Assembly (NCBI GenBank): GCA_913062975.1
Contig: CAJXZO010000003.1
Location: forward strand, 1 to 64,000
Source of the DNA: an uncultured Micrococcales bacterium
GTDB lineage: Bacteria; Actinomycetota; Actinomycetes; Actinomycetales; Microbacteriaceae
Direction of reading: 5' to 3'
DNA length: 64,000 nucleotides
Shown here piece after piece: positions 1-9,754 of this stretch. The number at the start of each line of letters is the position of its first letter. Position 1 is the stretch's first letter. The position numbers were made by a program, and so were the translations under genes. The notes under the pieces were generated by a model, which made no database searches, was not told the origin of the DNA, and saw nothing but the letters and a program-made list of their open reading frames with translations.

Positions 1-1283
1 TCGTATTTGCTTCCGCGGGCGACATTGCCACGATTATCGAGTTCAACCTTAGCCTGTTCTACCAATTTGTCACCCTCTGTCCCGACAAAACCAAGAGATA
101 GAAGTACCAGATCGGCTGGAATCACCCTCTCGGTTCCTGCCTTTGGAAAACGTCCGCCATCTCGGTATTCGGTTTCTGCAACCTCAAGACCCGTTACTTT
201 CCCGTTTTCCGTGATAAACCTAACCGTTGAGGACAAAAACTTTCTTTCACCAAACTCTTCATGAGCCGACTGCACCTCAAACAAATTGGGAATGGATGGC
301 CATGGCATGTCTTCAGTTCGCTCGGTTGGGGGTTGTTGACCAATTGCCAGTGTGGTGACACTCTTCGCTCCCTGTCTGGTTGCGGTTCCCAGGCAGTCCG
401 CTCCAGTGTCTCCGCCACCCAGGACGATTACGTGCTTGCCCTTTGCATCAATACGACCGTCTATTTCGTCTCCAGCAACTGTCTTGTTGGACTGGGTTAA
501 GTATTCCATTGCAAAGTGAATGCCCTCGGCGTCACGTCCAGGGATATCCAAGTTACGAGGCTTCAAGGCTCCTGTTGCTACCAGCACGGAGTCATAGCGT
601 TGCCTCAAATCAGTCCAGCTGATGTCCTCGCCGATGTTTACACCGGTGCGAAACAATGTTCCCTCAGCCTGCATTTGCCTGACTCTTCGGTCAATGTGGG
701 ATTTTTCCATTTTGAAATCAGGAATGCCGTATCGCAGCAGTCCACCTATTCTGTCGTCTCTTTCATAGACGGCAACTGTGTGGCCTGCGCGAGTCAGTTG
801 TTGAGCTGCAGCCAAACCAGCAGGTCCAGACCCGACCACTGCAATTGTTTTCCCAGTCAAACGCTCAGGAATCGATGGCTTGACCCAGCCGTTTTCGAAG
901 GCATCATCAATAATGCTTACTTCGATTTCCTTTATGGTTACCGGTGGCTGGTTGATTCCAAGCACACAGGTGTCTTCACAGGGTGCGGGGCAGATTCTTC
1001 CAGTGAACTCAGGAAAGTTATTGGTTGAGTGAAGTCTTTCAATTGCATCTTCACCTAAGCCTTGCCTGGTTAGGTCATTCCACTCAGGTATTAGATTCCC
1101 AAGCGGGCAGCCCTGGTGGCAAAACGGAATACCGCAATCCATACATCTGGAAGCTTGGCGTTTAACAACTTCGCCATCACGCTGTTCATAAACTTCCTTC
1201 CAGTCCATGATTCGAACCGGAACGGGGCGCTTTTTGGCGGTTTCTCGTTCAGTTGTTTTCAGAAATCCCTTTGGATCAGCCAT
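1..1283 (-). CDS. gltD: Glutamate synthase small (beta) subunit, C-terminus cut by window edge
   Basis: This is the FAD/Fe-S subunit of NADPH-dependent glutamate synthase, which passes electrons from NADPH to GltB. It is missing from the ORF track because no stop lies inside the window, but 427 codons read open from an ATG at 1283. Visible motifs are two cysteine clusters for Fe-S centres (CMDCGIPFCHQGC, about residues 47-59, and ICPAPCEDTC, about 98-106), an FAD-binding VVGSGPAGLAAA near 149-160, and a second nucleotide fold VIVLGGGDTGADC near 285-297. Family members are about 480 residues, so roughly 50 are lost beyond the edge. The start overlaps the gltB stop by 8 bp, so the two are very likely translationally coupled. 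Confidence 0.97.
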   Translation of the reverse strand, partial: MADPKGFLKTTERETAKKRPVPVRIMDWKEVYEQRDGEVVKRQASRCMDCGIPFCHQGCPLGNLIPEWNDLTRQGLGEDAIERLHSTNNFPEFTGRICPAPCEDTCVLGINQPPVTIKEIEVSIIDDAFENGWVKPSIPERLTGKTIAVVGSGPAGLAAAQQLTRAGHTVAVYERDDRIGGLLRYGIPDFKMEKSHIDRRVRQMQAEGTLFRTGVNIGEDISWTDLRQRYDSVLVATGALKPRNLDIPGRDAEGIHFAMEYLTQSNKTVAGDEIDGRIDAKGKHVIVLGGGDTGADCLGTATRQGAKSVTTLAIGQQPPTERTEDMPWPSIPNLFEVQSAHEEFGERKFLSSTVRFITENGKVTGLEVAETEYRDGGRFPKAGTERVIPADLVLLSLGFVGTEGDKLVEQAKVELDNRGNVARGSKY

Positions 1284-4200
1284 TTGTCACCTCCAGAATC
1301 TTTGTCCAGGTTTCACTTCCGTCTGGGTCGGCACCAGTTTGCATAGCCTCGGTTCTGATTTCTAGCACTCGGGCGTAATCGCTTGGCACCAACTTTTGGA
1401 AATTCTGCTTTTCCTGATCAAAGTTTTTAAGCGTCTCGGTTGCTATCTTGCTACCTGTGTAGTCAACATACTCCTGCAATATTTTTTGCAACCGCTGCTG
1501 ATCAAACTCACTCAGATCTTGAATCAATAGCTCCCCACTTGCAATTGCCTGCTCATTCACTCTTGCTGCGTTGAGCTTATAGAAATAACCAATTCCACCG
1601 CTCATGCCGGCGCCAACGTTGATTCCGGTATTACCCAAAATCACGGCCTCACCACCAGTCATGTATTCAAGAGCATGGTCTCCAACACCCTCAACAACTG
1701 CAATGGCTCCGGAGTTTCTGACCAGGAAGCGCTCCCCAACGACGCCCGAGACAAAGATTTTCCCACTGGTAGCTCCATAACCAATCACGTTTCCAGCAAT
1801 AACGCTTTCGTGAGATTCATACTTGGAGCTTTCGAATGGCCTCACCGACAAGACTCCACCACTAAGACCCTTGCCAAGGTAGTCATTGACATCGCCAACC
1901 ACCTTGATTGAGATTCCCTTTGGCACAAACGCACCAAGTGACTGACCTGCAGATCCGGTGAGGTTTATATCGATGGTTGACTCAGGCAAACCATCAACAC
2001 CGAAGCGTTTGGTTAGCTCATGCCCAAGCATTGTTCCAACCGCTTGGTTGACATTGCTAACTGGCAAATCAACAGTCACTGGCAAACCGTCTTCCAGGCT
2101 TGTCTCGGCGAGTTTGATCAGTTGCTGATCAAAGTGTTTTTCAAGCTCGTGGTCTTGCTCGGTGGTGTTTCTGCGTTCCCCTGCTGGCAATTCGGTTGAA
2201 AGAATTGGTGACAGGTCCAATCCATCACCTTTCCAATGCTTGATTGCACGGTTGACATCCAACAAATCAACGCGACCGATTGCCTCATCCAGTGTTCTGA
2301 ATCCAAACTCCGCCAAATACTCCCTGACTTCCTGGGCAAGGTATTCAAAGAAGTTCACCACAAACTCAGCCTTGCCACTAAAGCGCTCACGCAAAGCTGG
2401 GTTTCCAGTTGCAACTCCAACGGGGCAGGTGTCGAGGTGGCAAACGCGCATCAACACGCAACCGCTGACAACCAGGGGTGCAGTTGAGAAACCAAACTCT
2501 TCTGCTCCCAGAAGGGCCGCCACAACCACATCTCTTCCGGTTTTCATCTGACCATCAACCTGAACGCTGACGCGATCCCTAAGGCCGTTGTGCATAAGAG
2601 TTTGCTGAGTCTCAGCTAGTCCAATCTCCCAAGGGGTTCCTGCGTGTTTCAGAGAGTTCAATGGACTTGCGCCCGTTCCTCCATCGTGACCCGAGATCAG
2701 GATGACATCTGATTTGGCCTTGGCAACTCCAGCAGCAACCGTTCCGACACCGAATTGGCTAACAAGCTTCACGTGGATGCGGGCTGAAGGGTTGGCACGC
2801 TTCAAATCAAAGATCAACTGCTTCAGGTCTTCAATCGAGTAAATATCGTGGTGAGGAGGAGGGCTAATCAGTCCAACACCTGGAGTTGAGTGCCTAATCT
2901 CAGCAATAAATGGATAAACCTTGCCCGGAGGGAGTTGGCCACCCTCTCCTGGCTTCGCTCCCTGAGCCATCTTGATCTGAATATCATCAGCATGGGTCAA
3001 ATACATACTGGTTACGCCAAAGCGACCGCTGGCAACCTGTTTGATTGAAGACCTTGTCTCAGGGTTGGTAAGCCTCTGCAGGCTCTCTCCACCTTCTCCG
3101 GTGTTGCTCTTCCCACCCAGACGGTTCATCGCAACTGCCAGCGTCTCGTGAGCCTCTGGCGAGATTGAGCCATAACTCATCGCACCGGTTGCAAACCTCT
3201 TAACAATCTCGCTGATTGGCTCAACCTCATCGATTGGAATTGGAGTTGTTTTGTCTGTTCTGAATTTGAAAAGACCGCGCAGCGTCATCAATTTCTCTGA
3301 TTGGTCATCCACGGCGTTTGTGTATTGCTTGAAAATTTCATATTTGCCGGCCCTGGTTGAGTGCTGCAGCTTGAAAACTGTTTCTGGGTTGAACAAGTGA
3401 GGAGGACCCTCTCTTCTCCACTTCAGTTCACCACCAACATCCAATCCTTTTTGCTCAAATTCTTCAATTGGGTAAGCCCGCAGGTGACGGTGTTCAATCT
3501 CCTGGTGAATAACCCCCAGGTCAACTCCGCCAAGCTTGCTTATGGTTCCTGTGAAGTATTTATCAACCAAAGGCTGACCAAGACCCACCGCTTCAAAACA
3601 CTGGGCACCACTGTATGAACTAACAGTTGAGATTCCCATCTTGCTCATCACCTTCAAAACGCCCTTACCCAGCGCTTTTGCAAGGTGTGATGTTGCGGTT
3701 GCGGTGTTGATGTTAATCAGTTGCTTGGTGCGAACCATCTCTTCTGCGGTTTCCAGTGCAAGATATGGGTTTACGGCTGCTGCACCAAAACCAACCAAAA
3801 CTGCAACATGGTGCACCTCGCGAACATCCCCAGCCTCAACAACCACGCCAACTTTGGTCCTGGTGCCCTGACGGATCAGGTGGTGATGAATAGCACTGGT
3901 TGCTAAAAGCGATGGAATTGGAGCCAATTCTCTATTGGTGTCTCTGTCGCTTATGACCAAGAAGCTAGCTCCATCTGCTATTGCTTGGTCTGTCTCCAGT
4001 GACAACTCTTCCAAACGAGCAGCCAGCGCTTCCGCACCACCATCAACTGAATACCTTGCGTCAACAATGTGAGTGAAGCCAACACCTGGCTGATTGATGT
4101 GCTTAATCTTGGCCATCTCGTCGTTATCCAACACGGGGAAATCAACAATCATGCGTTTGGCGTGATCGGCAGCAGATTCCAAAATGTTTCCCTCAGGACC

Positions 4201-5832
4201 AATCACCGATGAAAGAGATGTGACAACTTCTTCGCGAATAGCATCAAGTGGCGGGTTTGTAACCTGAGCAAACTGCTGAGTGAAGTAATCAAATAAAAGC
4301 CTTGGCCTGTCGCTGATGGCGGCAATTGGGGTGTCTGTTCCCATGGCACCAATGGGCTCTATGCCCTTCATGGCCATTGGGCCAATAATCTCTTTTAGCT
4401 CCTCTTCGGTGTAACCAAATACGTGTTGACGTCTCTCAACACTCGCTGAGGAGTGACGCACGTGCTCCCGCTCAGGCAGGTCTCGAAGGTTTAGTCTGTT
4501 TCCCCCTAGCCACTTGCCCCAATCCTGCTGCTTGGCCATCTGTTGCTTGATCTCAGCATCACTGATGATTCTTCCCTCGGTGGTGTCAACTAAGAACATC
4601 TTGCCTGGCTGCAACCTTCCACGTTCAACAACCTTGGCGGGGTCAACGTCATAAACACCCGTCTCGCTTCCTAGGATTACCAAGCCATCATCTGTGACTA
4701 AGTAACGCCCAGGACGCAGACCGTTTCGGTCTAGGGTTGCTCCAACCAAGCTGCCATCGGTGAAGGTAACGCTGGCTGGGCCATCCCATGGCTCCATCAA
4801 TAGCGAGTGGTACTCATAAAAAGCTTTCAACTCTGGATCCATGTCACGCTGTTTTTCCCAAGCCTCAGGAATCATCATCATGATTGCGTGTGGCAAAGAC
4901 CTGCCAGAAAGGTGCAGTAGCTCCAGAACCTCATCAAAACTTGCTGAGTCGCTGGCTCCAGGGGTGACAATTGGCCTAAGTGGCTGCAAATCCCCAATCA
5001 AATCACTGGAAATTGACTCTTCTCGGGCACGCATCCAGTTGGTGTTTCCCTTAACGGTGTTTATTTCACCGTTGTGAGCAATCATTCTGAACGGGTGAGC
5101 TAATGGCCAGGATGGAAAGGTGTTGGTGCTAAACCTTGAGTGAACCAAGGCCATTTTTGATTCCAGCCTGGTGTCTTGCAGGTCATTGAAAAATGGTTGC
5201 AGCTGCAGGGTTGTAAGCATTCCCTTATAAACAATGGTGCGACAAGAAAGCGTTGCGTGGTAAAGACCAATCTCCCGCTCACTGCGCTTGCGAGCCCTGA
5301 ACAGAAGCCTTTCAAGGGTCAGGTCGGACTCATCGGCCTTTCCTGCAACAAATACTTGTGCAATGTGCGGCATTGCCTCGCGAGCCAAGTCTCCCAAGAC
5401 GTCTGGGTTGGATTCGATTTCCCTCCACCCAAGTAGTTCCAAGCCTTCTTGGTCGAATATTTCGGCAAGCTGCTGCCTCTGTGCCTGACGGACAACTGGG
5501 TCGGTGTCTTCAAAAACCAACCCGGCACCGTAGTGTCCCTCATCTGGCAGATCGAACTGCACCACCTCTTTGAAAAACTTGTGTGGGATTTGCATCAAAA
5601 TGCCGGCGCCATCCCCAGTTCCCGCATCACTGCCAACGGCCCCACGGTGTTCTAGGTTGCACAAAGAGCCCAATGCGGTCTGCACGATGTCGTTTCCGCC
5701 ATAACCGCGCAGAGTAGCCACCATCGCAACACCACATGAATCCTTTTCAGACGCTGAGTCATAAAGGTCAGTGGTTTGTGGATAGTTGCTAAATCTCCAA
5801 AAAGGACTAGTTGTCACTAAAACTCCGTTCAT
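1276..5832 (-). CDS. gltB: Glutamate synthase large (alpha) subunit
   Basis: The product (1518 aa, normal family length) transfers the amide of glutamine to 2-oxoglutarate, giving two glutamates, in the cytoplasm with GltD. The expected catalytic N-terminal cysteine of the class II glutaminase domain is Cys33 (EKDSCGVAMVA), so a 32-residue propeptide is presumably cleaved. The central and FMN-binding synthase domains follow (GEGGESLQRL, then the Fe-S cluster stretch CVLMRVCHLDTCPVGVA), and the C-terminal GXGXG-type beta-helix ends the protein. The ATG at 5832 has only a weak purine stretch (GAAAG) upstream. A small hairpin lies just before it. It follows lgt after 39 bp and overlaps gltD. The enzyme would assimilate the ammonium imported by AmtB, encoded near 58-59 kb. 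Confidence 0.98.
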   Translation of the reverse strand: MNGVLVTTSPFWRFSNYPQTTDLYDSASEKDSCGVAMVATLRGYGGNDIVQTALGSLCNLEHRGAVGSDAGTGDGAGILMQIPHKFFKEVVQFDLPDEGHYGAGLVFEDTDPVVRQAQRQQLAEIFDQEGLELLGWREIESNPDVLGDLAREAMPHIAQVFVAGKADESDLTLERLLFRARKRSEREIGLYHATLSCRTIVYKGMLTTLQLQPFFNDLQDTRLESKMALVHSRFSTNTFPSWPLAHPFRMIAHNGEINTVKGNTNWMRAREESISSDLIGDLQPLRPIVTPGASDSASFDEVLELLHLSGRSLPHAIMMMIPEAWEKQRDMDPELKAFYEYHSLLMEPWDGPASVTFTDGSLVGATLDRNGLRPGRYLVTDDGLVILGSETGVYDVDPAKVVERGRLQPGKMFLVDTTEGRIISDAEIKQQMAKQQDWGKWLGGNRLNLRDLPEREHVRHSSASVERRQHVFGYTEEELKEIIGPMAMKGIEPIGAMGTDTPIAAISDRPRLLFDYFTQQFAQVTNPPLDAIREEVVTSLSSVIGPEGNILESAADHAKRMIVDFPVLDNDEMAKIKHINQPGVGFTHIVDARYSVDGGAEALAARLEELSLETDQAIADGASFLVISDRDTNRELAPIPSLLATSAIHHHLIRQGTRTKVGVVVEAGDVREVHHVAVLVGFGAAAVNPYLALETAEEMVRTKQLININTATATSHLAKALGKGVLKVMSKMGISTVSSYSGAQCFEAVGLGQPLVDKYFTGTISKLGGVDLGVIHQEIEHRHLRAYPIEEFEQKGLDVGGELKWRREGPPHLFNPETVFKLQHSTRAGKYEIFKQYTNAVDDQSEKLMTLRGLFKFRTDKTTPIPIDEVEPISEIVKRFATGAMSYGSISPEAHETLAVAMNRLGGKSNTGEGGESLQRLTNPETRSSIKQVASGRFGVTSMYLTHADDIQIKMAQGAKPGEGGQLPPGKVYPFIAEIRHSTPGVGLISPPPHHDIYSIEDLKQLIFDLKRANPSARIHVKLVSQFGVGTVAAGVAKAKSDVILISGHDGGTGASPLNSLKHAGTPWEIGLAETQQTLMHNGLRDRVSVQVDGQMKTGRDVVVAALLGAEEFGFSTAPLVVSGCVLMRVCHLDTCPVGVATGNPALRERFSGKAEFVVNFFEYLAQEVREYLAEFGFRTLDEAIGRVDLLDVNRAIKHWKGDGLDLSPILSTELPAGERRNTTEQDHELEKHFDQQLIKLAETSLEDGLPVTVDLPVSNVNQAVGTMLGHELTKRFGVDGLPESTIDINLTGSAGQSLGAFVPKGISIKVVGDVNDYLGKGLSGGVLSVRPFESSKYESHESVIAGNVIGYGATSGKIFVSGVVGERFLVRNSGAIAVVEGVGDHALEYMTGGEAVILGNTGINVGAGMSGGIGYFYKLNAARVNEQAIASGELLIQDLSEFDQQRLQKILQEYVDYTGSKIATETLKNFDQEKQNFQKLVPSDYARVLEIRTEAMQTGADPDGSETWTKILEVTNG

Positions 5833-5837
5833 TGCTT

Positions 5838-5866
5838 TCGGGGCGACTTTGACCCGAAGTTTTATT
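5838..5866 (-). promoter_or_regulatory. Small hairpin in the lgt-gltB gap, just before the gltB start
   Basis: On the minus strand the 39-bp gap contains the inverted repeat TTCGGG - 10-nt loop - CCCGAA, ending about 5 nt before the gltB ATG and covering the place where a Shine-Dalgarno would sit. An A-rich stretch (TAAAAAATAAAA) precedes it and no U-tract follows it, so it does not look like an intrinsic terminator. Whether it tunes gltB translation is inference. Coordinates are approximate. Confidence 0.35.
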
Positions 5867-5871
5867 TTTTA

Positions 5872-6747
5872 CTACTTCGCCTCGGTGGATTCCTCTTCCA
5901 CCTCAGGCTCCGCATCCTTTTGGGGACGGAATACAGAGGTCTCAATCCCTCTGTGTCGGTAGCGCTGAACAATGATAATGGTCAGTCCGATGATTATGCC
6001 AACAATCGCAGACCAAATATTTATCCTCAAACCAAGAACTATTTCACTCGGGTCAATCCTGATTGATTCAATCCAAGCTCTACCAACTGAATAGATCACC
6101 AGATAGGCACCGAACAATCGTCCGAAACGCATGTTTAGCCTGCGATCTAACAGCAACAGCACCAAGACTCCTGTGAGTGACCACAACATTTCATAGGCAA
6201 AGGTTGGATGGAAGGTTATGCCATCTGGGAACCCCTGAGGATATGCGGGGTTGCTGGATGGAATCTCCAAAGCCCATGGCAGGTCAGTTGGCTGCCCAAA
6301 CAGTTCTTGATTGAAATAGTTTCCTAGCCGACCAATGGCTTGGGCCAACAAAATTCCTGGCGCCATTGCATCAGCAACTGACCAGAATTTTAGGCCTGCC
6401 TGCCTGACACCGATGTAGGCACCGACGGCTCCCAGAATCAATGCTCCATAGATGGCCAGGCCACCTTCCCAAACATAAAAAATAGCCAACAGGTCAGCGC
6501 CCTGATAGAAATAATCCCTTGGGTGGGTGATTACGTGAAAAATCCTTCCACCCAAGATTCCAAATGGAACTGCCCAGAGGGCAATATCGAGAATGACTCC
6601 CTTTTCAGCTCCGCGTCTGCTGAGCCTGTAATCTGAGAGGATTACCGCTAAAACAATGCCGGTCAGGATGAACAGTGCATAGAAATGCAACCTCAACGGA
6701 CCAAGGTCTATGTAACTGATTTCTGGGGATGGAATTGCGCTAATCAC
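5872..6747 (-). CDS. lgt: Prolipoprotein diacylglyceryl transferase
   Basis: Lgt transfers diacylglycerol from phosphatidylglycerol to the lipobox cysteine of prolipoproteins in the cytoplasmic membrane. The signature GRLGNYFNQELFG is intact and the protein has about seven hydrophobic segments, starting with FYALFILTGIVLAVIL. The tail is acidic (PEVEEESTEAK). The ORF track begins at a TTG at 6771, but the GTG at 6747 ([10 protein letters not shown]) gives the usual short N-terminus, 291 aa and an 8-bp overlap with the trpA stop, so I prefer it. A start at 6771 is not excluded, because an AGGAG lies immediately before it, although too close for normal spacing. The position after trpA is conserved in actinobacteria. 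Confidence 0.95.
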   Translation of the reverse strand: MISAIPSPEISYIDLGPLRLHFYALFILTGIVLAVILSDYRLSRRGAEKGVILDIALWAVPFGILGGRIFHVITHPRDYFYQGADLLAIFYVWEGGLAIYGALILGAVGAYIGVRQAGLKFWSVADAMAPGILLAQAIGRLGNYFNQELFGQPTDLPWALEIPSSNPAYPQGFPDGITFHPTFAYEMLWSLTGVLVLLLLDRRLNMRFGRLFGAYLVIYSVGRAWIESIRIDPSEIVLGLRINIWSAIVGIIIGLTIIIVQRYRHRGIETSVFRPQKDAEPEVEEESTEAK

Positions 6748-7519
6748 TTTGTAATTGTAAGCCCTTTGCAAGCTCCTGTGTTTTCTCGATTAATCCCGTT
6801 AGGCCACCTTCTGCATAGGCTCGAATAAACGCAGTTCCAACAATTGCCGCGTTCGCGTATTCGTTTACCTCTCTAACCTGAGTTCCAGTGCTGATGCCAA
6901 CACCAACCGCAGTTGGGGTGTTGGAAACTTCTCGAAGTCTGGCAACAGTGTCCCTGGCCAGTGCATCGAGCTCTCCTCTTTCACCAGTGATTCCCATAGT
7001 GGAAACTGTGTAGACAAAGCCTCTGGATGCCTCCGCGTTTCTCTTGATGCGGACATCACTTGAGCTTGGAGCAATTAGAAAAACCCTATCTAGACCCAGT
7101 TCTTCACTGATTTCAATCCAGTCCTTTGCTTCATCAGGAATTAGGTCAGGAGTAATCAAACCATTAGCACCAGCTGTTTTGAGCTCCTCCGCGAACTCCC
7201 TCAGTCCAATCCTCAATATTGGATTCCAATAACTCATCACCAGGATTGGCACTTCGGTTTGCTCTCTGAGTCTGCGAATCACCTCAAAGCTGTCTCGCAG
7301 TCGAAATCCGTTGGCTCGGGCAACCTCGGTGGCCTTCTGAATCACTGGCCCGTCCATGATTGGATCTGAATAGGGAATCCCAAGTTCCAGAATCTCAACG
7401 CCGCCCTTTATCATTTCCAGGCATGCCTCAACGCTTTCATCAATCGTTGGATAACCGGCCGGAAAGTAACCAATCAGCGTGCTTTTATCCTGGTTTAGAA
7501 GTTCTGATACCTTACTCAT
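6740..7519 (-). CDS. trpA: Tryptophan synthase alpha chain
   Basis: TrpA cleaves indole-3-glycerol phosphate to indole and glyceraldehyde 3-phosphate and channels indole to TrpB. The 259-aa TIM barrel carries the catalytic Glu of [17 protein letters not shown] (about residue 46) and Asp (about residue 57), and phosphate-binding loops near [11 protein letters not shown] use the ATG at 7519 (MSKVSELL) rather than the TTG at 7525 in the ORF track; it overlaps the trpB stop by 8 bp. It is the last trp gene, followed by lgt. Confidence 0.97.
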   Translation of the reverse strand: MSKVSELLNQDKSTLIGYFPAGYPTIDESVEACLEMIKGGVEILELGIPYSDPIMDGPVIQKATEVARANGFRLRDSFEVIRRLREQTEVPILVMSYWNPILRIGLREFAEELKTAGANGLITPDLIPDEAKDWIEISEELGLDRVFLIAPSSSDVRIKRNAEASRGFVYTVSTMGITGERGELDALARDTVARLREVSNTPTAVGVGISTGTQVREVNEYANAAIVGTAFIRAYAEGGLTGLIEKTQELAKGLQLQSD

Positions 7520-8732
7520 CGCCAACAGTCCTATTGACCCCGGTTAGCTCGAAGTATCTGGCAGCAGTTTCCATGTCCTTATCACCGCGACCACTTAGGT
7601 TCACCAAGATGTTTGCTCCGGGCATTTCTTTGGCAAGTTGCTCAATGCCTGCTAATGCGTGTGCGGTTTCAATGGCGGGGATGATGCCTTCGGTCTTTGA
7701 AAGCAAGGCCATCGCATCCATCGCCTGTTTATCGGTGATTCCTCGGTATTCGGCCCTGCCCAGGTCTTTCAGCCATGCGTGTTCGGGACCAACACCTGGG
7801 TAATCCAAACCCGCAGAGATGCTATGAGAATCTGAGGTCTGGCCATCTTCATCCTGAAGCATGTAGCTTCTGGCACCATGCAAAACCCCTGGTGTTCCCT
7901 TGCTGATGGTTGCAGAGTGCATCGGTGTGTCGATGCCGTCCCCCGCAGCTTCGTAGCCAATGAGCTTTACATCGTCATCAAAGAATTCGTGGAAAATGCC
8001 AATCGCATTAGAACCACCGCCAACACACGCTATGACAGCATCTGGAAGCCTTCCGGTTGCCTCCAGCATTTGCTGCTTTGACTCTTTTCCAATGATGCTG
8101 TGAAAGTCCCGGACCATGGTTGGGAAGGGATGTGGCCCAGCCACAGTGCCAAGCAGGTAATGAGTGGTGTCGACGTTTGCCACCCAGTCACGCATGGCTT
8201 CATTGATCGCGTCTTTGAGAGTTCTGGTGCCAGTTCTCACGGCAACCACTTCAGCCCCCAGCAGGCGCATTCTGGCAACATTCAGTGCTTGTCGCTCAGT
8301 ATCCACCTCACCCATGTAAACAACGCACTCTAAGCCGAAATATGCCGCAGCAGTTGCTGATGCAACTCCGTGTTGACCAGCTCCGGTTTCGGCAATGATT
8401 CTTTTCTTGCCCATGCGCTTGGTCAAAAGCGCTTGACCCATAACGTTATTGATTTTGTGGGAACCAGTGTGGTTGAGATCTTCGCGCTTTAGAAAAACCC
8501 TGCAGTCGCCAACGGCAGCAGCAAACTTGGTGGCCTCGGTCAAAACACTTGGCCTGCCGGTGTATTCACGGTGAAGCATGTCCAGTTCTTTTAGAAACTC
8601 AGGGTCATGTCTAGCCTTTGAATACACCTGATCAAGTTGGTCTAGGGCAGCTATCAATGGCTCCGGAACAAACCTGCCTCCGTATTCACCGAAGTATGGA
8701 CCGACTTGGTCGCCAATGCGTGTTTTACTCAT
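7512..8732 (-). CDS. trpB: Tryptophan synthase beta chain
   Basis: This PLP enzyme condenses indole with serine to form tryptophan, in an alpha2-beta2 complex with TrpA. At 406 aa it is normal length. The PLP lysine is in HTGSHKINN (about residue 93) and the phosphate-binding glycine loop is [10 protein letters not shown] (about residues 230-240). It begins [21 protein letters not shown], as in classical TrpB1 proteins. It lies 18 bp downstream of trpC and overlaps trpA, a standard trpC-B-A order. The trpD, trpG and trpF genes are not in this cluster. Confidence 0.98.
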   Translation of the reverse strand: MSKTRIGDQVGPYFGEYGGRFVPEPLIAALDQLDQVYSKARHDPEFLKELDMLHREYTGRPSVLTEATKFAAAVGDCRVFLKREDLNHTGSHKINNVMGQALLTKRMGKKRIIAETGAGQHGVASATAAAYFGLECVVYMGEVDTERQALNVARMRLLGAEVVAVRTGTRTLKDAINEAMRDWVANVDTTHYLLGTVAGPHPFPTMVRDFHSIIGKESKQQMLEATGRLPDAVIACVGGGSNAIGIFHEFFDDDVKLIGYEAAGDGIDTPMHSATISKGTPGVLHGARSYMLQDEDGQTSDSHSISAGLDYPGVGPEHAWLKDLGRAEYRGITDKQAMDAMALLSKTEGIIPAIETAHALAGIEQLAKEMPGANILVNLSGRGDKDMETAARYFELTGVNRTVGDE

Positions 8733-8750
8733 CTTTGAATTCTAAGTCAC

Positions 8751-9542
8751 TTAGCCAACAGAGCGGAAATCTTGAATCAAAGTTTTAGAGTCTCCAGTCA
8801 CCAATGCCTCGCCCACTAAAACCGAATCAGCTCCACTTTCGCGATACAACGCAGCATCCTGTTTGTCTCTAACGGAAGACTCGGCAACACGGATGACATG
8901 CTCAGGCAGTGATGCAGCAAGCTCGCCGAAAAGGTTTATGTCTGTCTCAAAGGTGTTTAGGTTTCTGGTGTTTATGCCCAAAAAAGACACTGGTTGCTGC
9001 AATGCTCTTTGGATCTCCGGTTCTGAATGGGTTTCCACCAAAACCTCCAAATCCAGCTCTCTTGCAAATCTGAATAGTCTTGAATACTCCACATCGGTCA
9101 AACCCAACATGATGAGTAAAACCATCGATGCACCAAAGGCTTTGGCTTCCAAAATCTGATATTCGGTGGATATGAAATCTTTTCTAAGTGTTGGGATGTT
9201 TACCCCATCACTGACTACCTGAAGATCTGAAATTGAACCTTTGAAACTGTCCATTTCTGTGAGCACTGATACCGCACTCGCACCAGCTGCTTCATAATCA
9301 AGAGCAAGCCTCAGCGGGTCATCAATTATTGCCAAATCTCCTTTTGAAGGAGACGCTCTTTTGATTTCAGCAATGACAGAGAGTTCATCGGTGAGAAAAA
9401 AGCTCTTTGCATCCAATGGAGTTCTGGATGAAGCGAGATGCTCAAGTTGTGCTTTGGAGATCTGCTCCGCGCGAAGTTCAGATTGCGCTAATGACGCTTT
9501 ATAGAGACTTGGAAGAAGTTCAGACTTTGGGTTTGGATCCAT
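8751..9542 (-). CDS. trpC: Indole-3-glycerol phosphate synthase
   Basis: TrpC closes the indole ring, converting CdRP to indole-3-glycerol phosphate. Family motifs are VIAEIKRASPSKG (about residues 56-68), LVETHSEPE and GINTRNL. The ORF track start (9620) adds an implausible 26-residue Trp/Cys-rich extension. The ATG at 9542 (MDPNPKSEL) gives 263 aa, matching the family, and overlaps the preceding small membrane-protein gene by 23 bp. Its substrate needs a phosphoribosylanthranilate isomerase; no trpF is in the window, so a PriA/HisA-type dual enzyme elsewhere is the likely supplier (inference from actinobacterial biochemistry). Confidence 0.96.
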   Translation of the reverse strand: MDPNPKSELLPSLYKASLAQSELRAEQISKAQLEHLASSRTPLDAKSFFLTDELSVIAEIKRASPSKGDLAIIDDPLRLALDYEAAGASAVSVLTEMDSFKGSISDLQVVSDGVNIPTLRKDFISTEYQILEAKAFGASMVLLIMLGLTDVEYSRLFRFARELDLEVLVETHSEPEIQRALQQPVSFLGINTRNLNTFETDINLFGELAASLPEHVIRVAESSVRDKQDAALYRESGADSVLVGEALVTGDSKTLIQDFRSVG

Positions 9543-9732
9543 AGCCCATGAGCCTAAGCACGTAGCCCACCACAACAGACAAAACTGCAAGTCCAGCACT
9601 CGCCCAGACCAGTGGAGCATTGTCTAAAAAGAAAAAGATTGTTCCGATTGTGAATGCCACAATCATTATTGCCGTCGTGGTCCAAGCGGCTATGGTGTGT
9701 CCGTGACCCGGATCATTTGCGTCATGACTCAT
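9520..9732 (-). CDS. Small HGxxPAAW-type two-helix membrane protein
   Basis: This 70-aa protein has a short hydrophilic head with the motif GHGHTIAAW (about residues 9-17), then two hydrophobic helices (IMIVAFTIGTIFFF and VWASAGLAVLSVVVGYVL). It resembles the actinobacterial HGxxPAAW / DUF6704 family, which sits between the Trp-associated membrane protein and trpC in many relatives. Its function is not established. The ATG at 9732 is preceded by AGGGGAGG at good spacing, much better than the upstream start in the ORF track. The last 23 bp overlap trpC, so it is firmly part of the operon. Confidence 0.85.
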   Translation of the reverse strand: MSHDANDPGHGHTIAAWTTTAIMIVAFTIGTIFFFLDNAPLVWASAGLAVLSVVVGYVLRLMGYGSKPKV

Positions 9733-9754
9733 TGTTTCCTCCCCTAAAAGCCTA

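Noticed and set aside
516-1028. 170-aa plus-strand ORF opposite gltD
   Set aside because: The minus strand encodes a clear GltD with Fe-S and FAD motifs over the same bases.
9543-9620. 26-residue N-terminal extension of trpC in the ORF track
   Set aside because: The extension is Trp/Cys-rich and lies in the coding region of the small membrane protein; the ATG at 9542 gives the family length.
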